DNA of 41,764 nt from Nitrospiraceae bacterium (GTDB lineage: Bacteria > Nitrospirota > Thermodesulfovibrionia > UBA6902). How positions within the stretch are numbered: the stretch's first letter is position 1; every line of letters starts with the position of its first letter. Shown here piece by piece: positions 35,034 through 41,764 of the stretch. The DNA lies in NCBI GenBank assembly GCA_003599425.1, contig QZKC01000036.1, positions 1-41,764 on the forward strand, in the 5' to 3' direction. The notes below the pieces were generated by a model that had not been told where the DNA came from, ran no database searches, and was given only the letters and a program-made list of their open reading frames with translations. The position numbers and the translations under genes are program-made.

Positions 35034-35825
35034 ATGAAAAAAGAGAAGACAATAAAATTTGTGAGAGATGCTTATGGAAAAATCGCAAAAGGGCAGAGAG
35101 GGTGTTGCGGCAGCACATGCGGCACTGATGCAAAGGAATTTGCAAAATCCATTGGCTATTCAGAAAAGGATTTAAAAGCTATTCCGGTTGAAGCAAATCT
35201 TGCTCTCAGTTGCGGAAATCCCATAGCATTGGCGGGCCTTAAAAAAGGCGAAATCGTGCTTGACCTTGGGGCAGGGGCGGGGTTTGACTGTTTTCTGGCT
35301 GCATCCAATGTAGGCCCGGAAGGCAAAGTCATCGGAGTAGACATGACCCCTGAGATGATTGAGAAGGCAAGGGACAATGCAGGAAGAAGCAAAGTAAAAA
35401 ATGTGGAATTCAGACTCGGTGAGATTGAAAACCTGCCTTTGACAGACAACTCGGTTGATGTTGCCATAAGCAATTGCGTGATCAATCTTTCAGCGGACAA
35501 GCAAAGGGTATTTCAGGAAATATACAGGGTTTTAAAACCCGGCGGAAGGATAGCTGTCTCTGACATGGCTCTTTTGAAAAAATTACCGGAGAAAGTTGAG
35601 AAAAGCATGGAAGCGTATGCAGGGTGTATCGCAGGCGCCATCCTTGTTGATGAATATAAGAAAATTGTAGAGAAAGCAGGTTTCAGGAATGTGAAAGTAG
35701 CAAAGAAAGGCTACTCATTACATTCCGGAGTATATACCGAAGATCCTATAATTCCGGGAAATTTCAAAAAAGGGGAATCTCTCCAGGACTATGTGGTCAG
35801 TATTTGTGTTGAAGGACACAAATGA
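35034..35825 (+). CDS. arsM: Arsenite methyltransferase, short form
   Basis: A 263-residue SAM-dependent methyltransferase of the common bacterial ArsM class. Cysteines: C24, C25 and C29 in an N-terminal CCGSTC, C60 (LSCGNP), C148 (SNCVINLS) and C198 (YAGCIAGA), with the same 50-residue spacing of the last pair as the long ArsM at 3.6 kb. SAM motif [11 protein letters not shown] is at ~75-85. The ribosome binding site is AGAAGGAG. The stop overlaps the next start (ATGA). Confidence 0.93.
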   Translation: MKKEKTIKFVRDAYGKIAKGQRGCCGSTCGTDAKEFAKSIGYSEKDLKAIPVEANLALSCGNPIALAGLKKGEIVLDLGAGAGFDCFLAASNVGPEGKVIGVDMTPEMIEKARDNAGRSKVKNVEFRLGEIENLPLTDNSVDVAISNCVINLSADKQRVFQEIYRVLKPGGRIAVSDMALLKKLPEKVEKSMEAYAGCIAGAILVDEYKKIVEKAGFRNVKVAKKGYSLHSGVYTEDPIIPGNFKKGESLQDYVVSICVEGHK

Positions 35826-36364
35826 CACAGTATTTTTTTTTCTCAGGGAAAGGCGGAGTTGGCAAAACGACAATGGCGTGTGCCACCGCCATTCACTGTG
35901 CGTCGCAAGGGAAAAAGACATTGATTGTTACAACAGACCCGGCGTCAAATCGGGAGGGAGATCTCATAAAAAAGGTATTATTCGTCTGTATTGAAAACTC
36001 TTGTCGGAGCCAGATAGCCGAGGCATTCGCCAGCATCCACGGAAGCGGAATAATTGAACCGTGCAGCAGCGGTTCAAAGCCATCAGGTATCGTCAATCCC
36101 AAGGCAATCGTGTCAATGAAAGAGATCGGCTATGACCTGTCAACACACAAATCAAAGGCAGTCTCAGATATCCCAGATATTGAATATGATTATGTTATAA
36201 CCATGGGATGCGGTGACGCCTGTCCTTTTGTGAAAGCGAAGCACAGGGAAGACTGGGGGATACCTGATCCGAAGGACTTGGACGAGCAGGGATTTCGCAA
36301 GGTAAGAGAATTAATTGAGAAGAAAATAAAGAGCCTTATTCAGACGATTAAACAAGTCAGGTAG
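35822..36364 (+). CDS. Chimeric ORF: ArsA ATPase N-terminal fragment fused to thioredoxin-type ArsC arsenate reductase
   Basis: A 180-residue ORF. Residues 1-43 are the start of an ArsA ATPase: P-loop [10 protein letters not shown] (8-17) and VTTDPASN (36-43), then the homology stops. Residues ~49-180 form a full low-molecular-weight-phosphatase-type ArsC: C56-x4-C61-R62 (CIENSCRS) and the redox cysteines C130 and C134 (MGCGDAC). The junction (R44-L48, 35951-35965) still contains GGGAGGGAG, an excellent ribosome binding site eight bases before codon 49, which is ATA rather than ATG. The simplest history is an in-frame deletion of most of arsA that joined it to arsC. Translation is expected as the fusion. 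The ArsA ATPase function must be lost. Confidence 0.9.
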   Translation: MTQYFFFSGKGGVGKTTMACATAIHCASQGKKTLIVTTDPASNREGDLIKKVLFVCIENSCRSQIAEAFASIHGSGIIEPCSSGSKPSGIVNPKAIVSMKEIGYDLSTHKSKAVSDIPDIEYDYVITMGCGDACPFVKAKHREDWGIPDPKDLDEQGFRKVRELIEKKIKSLIQTIKQVR

Positions 36365-36420
36365 TCCGGTACCATGATACTCCGAAGATTAGAAGTTTTC
36401 TATTAATTAATTGCTGTATA

Positions 36421-36711
36421 TTACTGTTTCGGTTTTAATAAAGTGAATTTATTTCCTTCTTCCTGTTTAACCATTTTAAAAAAATCACAAGATATACAGG
36501 ATACAGATTTCTTTGCAAAATCACCCTGAATAATCCCTTCACAAAAAGACCCTGCAACAGCCCAACATATACGGCCAGCATTTTTCCCACCATTAATCCC
36601 ATTACATGAAGATTCTGTAGCGGATAGACATATCCCTTTCTCTTTGCACATTGCTCCACCGGGCTCTCTACTGCATTTTTTGAATTCCCAGCAATTTAAT
36701 TTTGTATCCAT
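36421..36711 (-). CDS. Two-CW domain cysteine-rich protein
   Basis: A 96-residue cytoplasmic protein from the ATG at 36711 (GGAAGGG upstream); an ATG at 36726 would add five residues. It has a NCWEFKKC motif and a second CW in GRICWAVAGSFC, with further pairs MCKEKGIC and SCISC, fitting the 'two-CW domain' family of anaerobic bacteria. The cysteines probably bind metal or an FeS cluster; the function is unknown. It converges on the ars operon. Confidence 0.78.
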   Translation of the reverse strand: MDTKLNCWEFKKCSREPGGAMCKEKGICLSATESSCNGINGGKNAGRICWAVAGSFCEGIIQGDFAKKSVSCISCDFFKMVKQEEGNKFTLLKPKQ

Positions 36712-37063
36712 CAGAAACCCTTCCATAACGGAAAAATTGATCCATCAGGTTACCTGCCTGCATTATACACAGTATCACGTACATCCGATCGGCCTGGGTA
36801 TACCAGCATATTTACATGCGAGACCCACAGGGGTTTTTGGAAACAAGTGGTACAAATACCGAATATTTAACTGATAGGTATTAGTTTTTCTGCTCATCAG
36901 CTTTACTATAACCCCTAATATGTAACCAATCGGCGTCGCAATGAAAGCCTCCCGCTCAATTATCCTTGCCCTTGCAGGATTCAAAGCACATCAAATTATT
37001 TCCGTAAGTTTCTTAAATAATAAGATATACTGTCTCTGTAAATGCCTCAGAATTTCCTTGATA
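36712..37063. other. Gap of 352 bp without a convincing gene
   Basis: Between two minus-strand cysteine-rich ORFs. A 69-codon minus-strand frame exists but has no recognisable domain or ribosome binding site. It may be the shared transcript between the two genes. I saw no hairpin or repeat worth naming. Confidence 0.4.
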
Positions 37064-37252
37064 TCACAATGCGGAACCCGTATGTTTCCTGCCTCTGTGT
37101 TTGTAGACAATTATCGCATCTGTTATGAAACAACAGACATCAACATCCGCGCATTCTTTACAGGTATCACACTTTCTCTCCACATTTCTTAATATGCAGT
37201 CCAGTATCTTGATTAAGTCTTTTTTAATGTCTGAATCAGCCTTGGTATCCAT
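37064..37252 (-). CDS. Small cysteine-rich protein behind a sigma-54 promoter
   Basis: A 62-residue ORF from the ATG at 37252 (weak AGGGA upstream). It begins MDTKADSDIKKDLIKILDC and carries a CDTCKEC...CC cluster (C28, C31, C34, C40, C41) plus C19, suggesting metal, heme-free FeS or arsenic binding. No family recognised. The main reason to believe it is a gene is the excellent sigma-54 promoter whose predicted start lies 39 nt before this ATG, with two regulator-type palindromes further upstream. An ATG at 37318 would extend it through the promoter, which is unlikely. Confidence 0.55.
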   Translation of the reverse strand: MDTKADSDIKKDLIKILDCILRNVERKCDTCKECADVDVCCFITDAIIVYKHRGRKHTGSAL

Positions 37253-37301
37253 TGTTTTAATCCCTGCTCGAAAATGGTAGCGTAAAAAATAATCTAATCG
37301 C

Positions 37302-37318
37302 AGCAAATTAGATGCCAA
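37302..37318 (-). promoter_or_regulatory. Second sigma-54 (-24/-12) promoter
   Basis: On the minus strand the sequence is TTGGCATCTAATTTGCT: TTGGCA and TTGCT match consensus, and GG and GC are separated by exactly 10 bp. Predicted start is ~37291. It overlaps an inverted repeat, ATCTAAT/ATTAGAT (37292-37313), which might let a repressor compete; ATCTAAT also occurs in the arsR leader at 33111. Confidence 0.68.
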
Positions 37319-37414
37319 TGATACAAAATATTTTATTGCGGCTGATAGTTAAATTAAATCTGGAAGTTACATAATATTTATCGGAGTGGGCAATGTGGTT
37401 CTAACATTCATTGT

Positions 37415-37430
37415 ATTACAATTTAGTAAT
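37415..37430. promoter_or_regulatory. Enhancer palindrome ATTAC-N6-GTAAT
   Basis: A perfect dyad, one base per half different from the GTTAC-N6-GTAAC sites at 19.7-19.8 kb. Its centre is ~131 bp upstream of the predicted start at 37291, the same distance as palindrome 2 in the main operon. Confidence 0.52.
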
Positions 37431-37445
37431 TGTGAGGTCTCTCGT

Positions 37446-37461
37446 GTTACCTTTTGGTGAC
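37446..37461. promoter_or_regulatory. Enhancer near-palindrome GTTAC-N6-GTGAC
   Basis: Differs by one base from the GTTAC-N6-GTAAC consensus. It lies 31 bp (about three helical turns) from the adjacent site, so both would face the same side of the helix, as is usual for NtrC-type hexamer assembly. Confidence 0.52.
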
Positions 37462-37507
37462 ACTACAAGGAAGATGAGAGAGATGAATATGGAAATTCAT
37501 GAGCTCC

Positions 37508-38203
37508 TTATCGGCCCCCGGTCAACTCTTTGAACAGGGAGTTGGCTGCCTTGTTGTCTGAATCGATGGCGATGATCTTCTGGACAGTCTGAAGCGAACT
37601 CCGAAGATCGCCGCTTTTCAGAAAGGCCTGAGCAAGGCCTAACAGGGCGTCTGTGTTTCCAGGAGACAATTCAATAGCCTCTGAGAATGCTGATATGGCG
37701 TCCCTGTAATTCCCTTTTGATACGAGCTGGCCTCCATATCCTTTGAGGTTTTTGATCAGGTCATCTTTTATCTGAGTTGATTCAGGCTGCAGGGACAGCC
37801 CTTCCTTGAGATACTGTATCGAATCAAAAAAATTGCCGGTCTTAAACTTTGCTGCAGCAGCGCCAAGAAGCGCATCGATGAGGATGTTGAATGCCTCTTT
37901 TCTGGTCTCCTCAGGCGCCAGCCTGAAAGCTGTCCGAAGCGGCGGGACCGCATCAACCCACTTCCTCAAATTAAGATATGACCTGCCGAGATAAAGGTAC
38001 GCCTTGCCGAAGTTCGGGTCCAGTTCCGTGGCCTTTCTGAAGTGAGGAATGGCTTCTTCATAGTTGCCCTGGTTAAAGAAAGCGATTCCTTTTTCAAACT
38101 GTGATGCCGCGTCAGTGAACAGCAAACCTGCACATGAAACAAGAGAAAAGGAGAGACCGGCAAGGACAATTAATTTTTTGATGTCTCTTGACCATAGATG
38201 CAT
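37508..38203 (-). CDS. TPR-repeat lipoprotein
   Basis: A 231-residue protein with a lipoprotein signal (LVSC, C24) and about four to five tetratricopeptide repeats (for example AIPHFRKATELDPNFGKAYLYLGRSY and AISAFSEAIELSPGNTDALLGLAQAF). TPR lipoproteins usually scaffold envelope complexes. It is divergent from the redoxin-TPR and multiheme cytochrome genes and may work with them, but no direct link is visible. Confidence 0.82.
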   Translation of the reverse strand: MHLWSRDIKKLIVLAGLSFSLVSCAGLLFTDAASQFEKGIAFFNQGNYEEAIPHFRKATELDPNFGKAYLYLGRSYLNLRKWVDAVPPLRTAFRLAPEETRKEAFNILIDALLGAAAAKFKTGNFFDSIQYLKEGLSLQPESTQIKDDLIKNLKGYGGQLVSKGNYRDAISAFSEAIELSPGNTDALLGLAQAFLKSGDLRSSLQTVQKIIAIDSDNKAANSLFKELTGGR

Positions 38204-38305
38204 AATATCTATTACAACATTATTTGTTGCAAAGCAAATTATTTTTTGAGTATAGTGTAACTGGTAGACCCAAGAATGTGAAACAATGCCGTTGCGAGGA
38301 ACCCG

Positions 38306-39514
38306 ATGAAAAAATATCTCATATCCCTTATCCTCTTTGCTGCTATTTTTCAGATTCCAGTTACAACTTCGGCCCTCATAGGCCTCAAGGAAGGCGACAG
38401 TCCCAAAGAGATCACGCTCAATGACATAAACGGAGCTACTGTCAGTGTTGCGTCATACTTTGGCAAAAAGCCCGTCATTATTGTTTTCTGGGAACTGGCC
38501 ATGAATAAAGCTTTTCTGAATTACTCACTTGACGAACTGCGTTTTATGAATGCCTATTATGAGAAATTCCACGCGAAAGAGGGCCTTGAGATATTTGGTA
38601 TCTATACGCCTGTCGAAGAAACTGATATCCCCCCGGGTGAAATGTCCGAGGTACAGGAACTGATAAAGTCAAACAACATAACTTTCCCGATACTCATCGA
38701 CAGGGGGTTCAAATTCTTCAGGGAATACGGGGTCATAGCGCTCCCCTCTACGATAATGATAGGGAGAAGCGGAAAGATAGAATTCATTTACCCCAGTTTC
38801 CCTTTGGCGGCTCTTCCGGTATTCCATGAAAAAGTTCTCGAACTGACGGGGGTTCAGGAAGTTCGCAAAAAGGAAGAGGCAAAAGTCAGGGGCAAAGATT
38901 CACAGTCTGAGAGGCTTTATCATTACGCCCTCCAGATGTATAAAAAGGGGCTGACGGAACAGTCACTCTCTCCCTTGAGGAAATCCATATCCCTTGACCC
39001 GGACTACTCACAGTCACACAATCTCATGGGCATAATACAATGGGAATCCGGCAATACCGATGCTTCAGGGGAGGAATTCGTCCGTGCTATTGAGCTGGAC
39101 AGGAACAATGCTTTATCTCATTTCAATTATGGATTGCTTCTTTTTGAAAAAGAAAAATATTCTGAAGCGGAAAAATATTTGCGAAGTTCTATCGCCCTCA
39201 GGGACAGCCTTGCTGAGGCGCATTATATCCTGGGACTTCTGTACAGTGAAACGGACAAGGCCGGAGAAGCGGTAAAGGAACTCGAAACAGCGCTTACTCT
39301 TTTTGCCAAAAGGAATATGTTGCCTGTTGTATTTGATTCAACAGCGCACTACAGGATATCGGCGCTTGTGGCGCTGTCTGACCTTTATGTAAGGAGCGGA
39401 AATGAAAAAATGTGCCTGAATCTTCTTCAGCAGGCCACGGCTATCGCCCTCGGGACAGAGGGAAAGGCTGACAAGGGGACCCGCCAGAAGAAATATCTAA
39501 TGGTCTATGAATGA
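38306..39514 (+). CDS. Exported redoxin-fold protein with TPR repeats
   Basis: A 402-residue protein with a signal peptide (~1-22). Residues ~25-180 are a thioredoxin/TlpA-like domain (GDSPKEITLNDINGATVSV..., VIIVFWELAMNKAF, PSTIMIGRSGKIEF). The usual CXXC after FW is absent (ELAMNK), so it cannot do normal thiol exchange. Residues ~200-390 contain TPR repeats. The only cysteine is C380 or near it. It is translationally coupled to the multiheme cytochrome (8-bp overlap) and may assist its assembly. The ribosome binding site is GAGGA. Confidence 0.82.
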   Translation: MKKYLISLILFAAIFQIPVTTSALIGLKEGDSPKEITLNDINGATVSVASYFGKKPVIIVFWELAMNKAFLNYSLDELRFMNAYYEKFHAKEGLEIFGIYTPVEETDIPPGEMSEVQELIKSNNITFPILIDRGFKFFREYGVIALPSTIMIGRSGKIEFIYPSFPLAALPVFHEKVLELTGVQEVRKKEEAKVRGKDSQSERLYHYALQMYKKGLTEQSLSPLRKSISLDPDYSQSHNLMGIIQWESGNTDASGEEFVRAIELDRNNALSHFNYGLLLFEKEKYSEAEKYLRSSIALRDSLAEAHYILGLLYSETDKAGEAVKELETALTLFAKRNMLPVVFDSTAHYRISALVALSDLYVRSGNEKMCLNLLQQATAIALGTEGKADKGTRQKKYLMVYE

Positions 39515-40877
39515 CAGGATGAAGGCAGAAGGCATAAGGCATAATGACGCAAGAAGATTTCGCTTTCAATTCATCCTTCAGCTTGCACTTATTCATTGTT
39601 TTGCCTGGCATGCTTATTCGTTTACCACTGCTGCTGAATATCAGTCTCATCTGAAAGGGGCTGAAAGTTGTACAAGCGTACTGTGCCACCAGAATTTAGC
39701 GAAAGGAAAGATGAAGTATGAACATAGACCTTCAGGTGACGGTAAATGCGCCGTGTGCCATACTGCTGAGGCATACCCGGGCAAATATGGACTGGAACCA
39801 AATCAGAGCATAACCTGCACGGACTGTCACAAACATTTAAACCTTGAGATACAGACAAGCAAGTATATTCACGGGCCGATCAAGAACGGCGACTGCACAT
39901 CCTGCCATGACCCGCATGGTTCAGACATAGAGTTTATACTAAAAAAAACCTATAGCCAACTATGCTCGCAGTGTCATAGCCTGAAAGGGCTTTATTCAGG
40001 CAAGCTGATTCACAAACCTGTAGAGGACGGCAATTGCGGCCTCTGTCATGACCCACACGCCTCCAACTTCAGGGCTCGGTTAACGGATGTCGGGGCTAAC
40101 CTGTGCCTCTTGTGCCATGAAGATATGGTGCCGGGGATGACGCAGAAATATGTCCATGCCCCCCTGTTAAAAAACGGCTGTACGGATTGTCACGACCCTC
40201 ACTCGGGGAATGATAAATTGCGTTTGAAAACTGAAGCGTCCAGGCTCTGTTTTACATGTCATGAGGAAAAGAAAAATGAGGTGGCCCATTACACACGGAA
40301 ACATAAACCGGCTGCAGAAGGGCAGTGCATCAGTTGTCATTCACCGCATTTTTCTGAAAGTAAACATCTTTTGCGCGGGAAAATTGACGCCCTCTGTTAT
40401 GCATGCCATAAAGACAAGGCAGCATGGGGGAAACGGCAGTTTTTGCACGGCCCTCTTGTGCAGGGCAACTGCGTTGCATGTCATAATCCCCACGGCTCTG
40501 ACAACGCGTTTATACTGAGGCTGGAATTCCCCTATAAATTTTATACCAACTATGAGAGGGGAAAATATGATCTGTGTTTTCAATGCCACAAGGAGGCTCT
40601 GGTAACTACGGAGAATACCAAAACAGTGACCAATTTCAGGAACGGTGAAGTGAATCTCCACATGCTTCATGTAAGACAGGAAAAAGGAAGGAACTGCCGT
40701 GCGTGCCATGATGTACATGCATCAGATCAGGAATATCACATACGTGAGGAATTCCCGTTCGGGAGCGTCAATATCCCGATGTATTACTACAAGACCTCCA
40801 CCGGAGGAAGATGTATCCCTGGATGCCATAAAGAAAGGAGCTATGACAGGCACAGGGCCGTGGAAAACAGGAACTGA
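39507..40877 (+). CDS. Large multiheme cytochrome c with up to 15 hemes
   Basis: A 456-residue exported protein with an unusual long N-terminus (hydrophobic ~20-42). It has 13 CXXCH motifs plus CX4CH (CTSVLCH) near the start and CX3CH (CIPGCH) near the end. Most come as repeated 'H-x-P...G-x-C-x2-CHDPH-x-S' units, the doubled-CXXCH pattern of cytochromes that form long heme wires. One heme per ~30 residues is very dense. With the redoxin-TPR and TPR lipoprotein it forms a likely envelope electron-conduit module. Met5 is an alternative start. Confidence 0.88.
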   Translation: MNDRMKAEGIRHNDARRFRFQFILQLALIHCFAWHAYSFTTAAEYQSHLKGAESCTSVLCHQNLAKGKMKYEHRPSGDGKCAVCHTAEAYPGKYGLEPNQSITCTDCHKHLNLEIQTSKYIHGPIKNGDCTSCHDPHGSDIEFILKKTYSQLCSQCHSLKGLYSGKLIHKPVEDGNCGLCHDPHASNFRARLTDVGANLCLLCHEDMVPGMTQKYVHAPLLKNGCTDCHDPHSGNDKLRLKTEASRLCFTCHEEKKNEVAHYTRKHKPAAEGQCISCHSPHFSESKHLLRGKIDALCYACHKDKAAWGKRQFLHGPLVQGNCVACHNPHGSDNAFILRLEFPYKFYTNYERGKYDLCFQCHKEALVTTENTKTVTNFRNGEVNLHMLHVRQEKGRNCRACHDVHASDQEYHIREEFPFGSVNIPMYYYKTSTGGRCIPGCHKERSYDRHRAVENRN

Positions 40878-40938
40878 AAAAATTTTTTACTATCTTTTTT
40901 CTGTTCTGGTATACTTATAAAAGCAGAAGGGCGGGTGT

Positions 40939-41265
40939 ATGGAAAAAAGACGGCATAAAAGAATATTTGAAAACCTTGATGCCGAGATAATCAATGGCAA
41001 CATCAGGTACCAGGGGATCATCATGAATTTTTCCGAAGACGGGTTATATATGATAACCGCGACTTCGAATAAAGTGGTTGAGTTCGGAAATAAATCACAG
41101 GTAAAGCTGAAATGCAGGCTTCCGTCCGGAGAAGAGCTGACCATGAAGTGTGAGATAAAGTGGTTCCAGACAAAATCCTCTCCTCACGGCACATCATTCA
41201 GTATGGGCATGGAGATCATAAACCCGCCATCGAAATACAAGAAGTTCATAGACTCGACAGATTAA
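40939..41265 (+). CDS. PilZ domain c-di-GMP receptor
   Basis: A 108-residue single-domain protein. The c-di-GMP-binding motifs are present: RRHKR at residues 4-8 (RxxxR) and NFSEDGLYM (~30-38, the [D/N]xSxxG motif). It would couple c-di-GMP level, for example from the GGDEF protein at 7-9 kb, to an unknown output. It follows the multiheme cytochrome by 61 bp with its own GGGCGGG upstream. Confidence 0.88.
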   Translation: MEKRRHKRIFENLDAEIINGNIRYQGIIMNFSEDGLYMITATSNKVVEFGNKSQVKLKCRLPSGEELTMKCEIKWFQTKSSPHGTSFSMGMEIINPPSKYKKFIDSTD

Positions 41266-41287
41266 CACCGGGTTTCAATTACACGAT

Positions 41288-41447
41288 AACAAAAGGCGTA
41301 GACGCCTTCAAGATCTCTATAAAGCAACGGATTTACTAAATCCATGTATCTGACGTTCTGCATAAAACTATACCGCTCAAGACCTGCGACAACAGGTCGT
41401 CAAAGGTGTTGCTGACAAAGCTTTTTCAGTCATCTCCGCCTTTTGTT
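41288..41447. other. Structured palindromic element of ~160 bp
   Basis: AACAAAAGGCG (41288-41298) pairs perfectly with CGCCTTTTGTT (41437-41447). Nested inside are GCAAC/GTTGC (41324-41328/41408-41412), GGATTTACTAAATCC (41329-41343) and GACCTG-N6-CAGGTC (41381-41398). The left arm can instead form a local hairpin AAGGCG-TAGA-CGCCTT (41293-41308). It lies in the 218-bp gap before the HicB-like gene. Candidates: a small RNA, a leader switch, or a MITE-like or attC-like mobile element. Confidence 0.5.
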
Positions 41448-41483
41448 GAATGCTATAAAATCTATTAAATCGGATTTTGTACT

Positions 41484-41657
41484 ATGAAAGAACTGACGGT
41501 CAGCAGGGATGATACAGGTGAATGGCTTGTAACGAGCCGGGAGATCCCTGGTTTTATCGCGAGGGGCAAAACACAGCAGGAAGCCCTTGACAAGATGAAG
41601 CAGGCTTTTAAAATATACTTTCCCTGCGGCAGCGACAATTGCAGGGAAGGGGAATAG
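41484..41657 (+). CDS. HicB-like small protein (possible antitoxin)
   Basis: A 57-residue ORF beginning MKELTVSRDDTGEWLVTSREIPGF, with ARGKTQQEALDKMKQAF: the partial RNase-H-like fold of the HicB/UPF0150 family (x-D-x2-G-x-[WY]-x-V-x4-[IL]PG, G-x-T-x2-EAL). The tail has two cysteines. HicB proteins are usually antitoxins for HicA; no hicA is visible on either side, so it may be an orphan. No clear ribosome binding site. Confidence 0.68.
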   Translation: MKELTVSRDDTGEWLVTSREIPGFIARGKTQQEALDKMKQAFKIYFPCGSDNCREGE

Positions 41658-41701
41658 AGTTAAGAGTTACTAAGACATACGTTAATAAAGCCACATAATC
41701 G

Positions 41702-41764
41702 TCATTCCGGCTTGTCCGGAATCTTCCAGCAGAACGATTCCCGACGCGCTTCGCTTGCGGGAAT
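41702..41764. repeat. Start of a dispersed palindromic intergenic repeat (runs off the right edge)
   Basis: Two hairpins: ATTCCGG-CTTGT-CCGGAAT (41704-41722) and ATTCCCG...CGGGAAT (41737-41764). The 'GTCATTCCGGCTTGTCCGGAATC' style is typical of repeats scattered between genes in many Nitrospirota and deltaproteobacterial genomes. No second copy is seen in this window. Confidence 0.6.

Noticed and set aside
35966-36364. Separate arsC gene starting at the ATA codon
   Set aside because: The ribosome binding site is well placed, but ATA is a very poor start codon and the frame is open from the ArsA start, so a fusion is more likely.
36775-36984. 69-codon minus-strand ORF
   Set aside because: No domain, no ribosome binding site and no supporting context.
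37064-37318. 84-residue version of the cysteine-rich ORF starting at 37318
   Set aside because: Its first codons would overlap the sigma-54 promoter and precede the predicted transcript start; the ATG at 37252 fits better.
38226-38257. Sigma-70 promoter before the redoxin-TPR gene
   Set aside because: TTGCAA-N18-TATAGT is too weak a match in AT-rich sequence to list as a feature.
41285-41451. Integron attC site
   Set aside because: GTTGAAT on the right fits GTTRRRY, but the left side (CGATAAC) does not match RYYYAAC, and no integrase or cassette array is visible.
1-41764. tRNA, rRNA, CRISPR arrays, transposases, phage genes
   Set aside because: None recognised on either strand.

Overview
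The window looks like a chromosomal segment of an anaerobic, respiring, Gram-negative bacterium, most likely Nitrospirota (Thermodesulfovibrio-like) or a deltaproteobacterial relative. This is inferred from the very high multiheme cytochrome content, several Tat-exported iron-sulfur proteins with NrfD partners, and the overall gene style; no rRNA or marker gene is present to prove it. I saw no tRNA, rRNA, CRISPR array or transposase.

Left flank (1-9.9 kb): the N-terminus of a transaldolase, a monoheme cytochrome c, a large GH63-like glucosidase, a long ArsM-type arsenite methyltransferase, a chemoreceptor, a PAS/GAF diguanylate cyclase and a ribosome-hibernation factor fused to a cold-shock domain. 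From 13.2 kb down to 10.0 kb on the minus strand runs a molybdenum block: a ModE-type regulator with a ModE-box-like site just upstream of its own start, a TauE/SafE permease, a MoeA-like molybdopterin-binding protein and MoaA.

Core (13.4-32.9 kb, plus strand): a tandem-domain PhnD-type periplasmic binding protein, a histidine kinase and a sigma-54 response regulator (the AioX/AioS/AioR layout), followed by a NapC-like dodecaheme cytochrome. A 349-bp gap then carries two perfect GTTAC-N6-GTAAC palindromes, a half site and a good -24/-12 (sigma-54) promoter. Downstream lie FeS protein 1, NrfD 1, an octaheme lipoprotein cytochrome, a second dodecaheme cytochrome, a tetraheme cytochrome, FeS protein 2, NrfD 2, a possible 46-residue small protein, FeS protein 3, a Tat-exported molybdopterin oxidoreductase, its TorD-type chaperone, TatA and a MOSC protein. 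The simplest reading is a regulated periplasmic oxyanion respiratory system (reductase or oxidase) wired to the quinone pool through two FeS/NrfD modules and up to 36 hemes c. The catalytic subunit is odd: an Asp sits at the third cysteine position of its N-terminal [4Fe-4S] motif, and its active-site loop matches neither the ArrA nor the ArxA signature I know of. The substrate is therefore open; the neighbouring arsenic genes make arsenic a reasonable first guess.

Right part (33-36.4 kb): an arsenic operon, arsR-acr3-arsD-arsM, ending in a chimeric ORF in which the first ~43 residues of an ArsA ATPase are joined in frame to a complete thioredoxin-type ArsC. Then come a two-CW cysteine-rich protein and a small cysteine-rich ORF whose upstream region carries a second sigma-54 promoter and two GTTAC-like palindromes at a spacing similar to the main operon. 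This suggests a regulon with at least two targets. The right end holds a TPR lipoprotein, a redoxin-TPR protein without CXXC, a ~15-heme cytochrome, a PilZ protein, a structured palindromic element, a HicB-like small protein and the start of a dispersed palindromic repeat.
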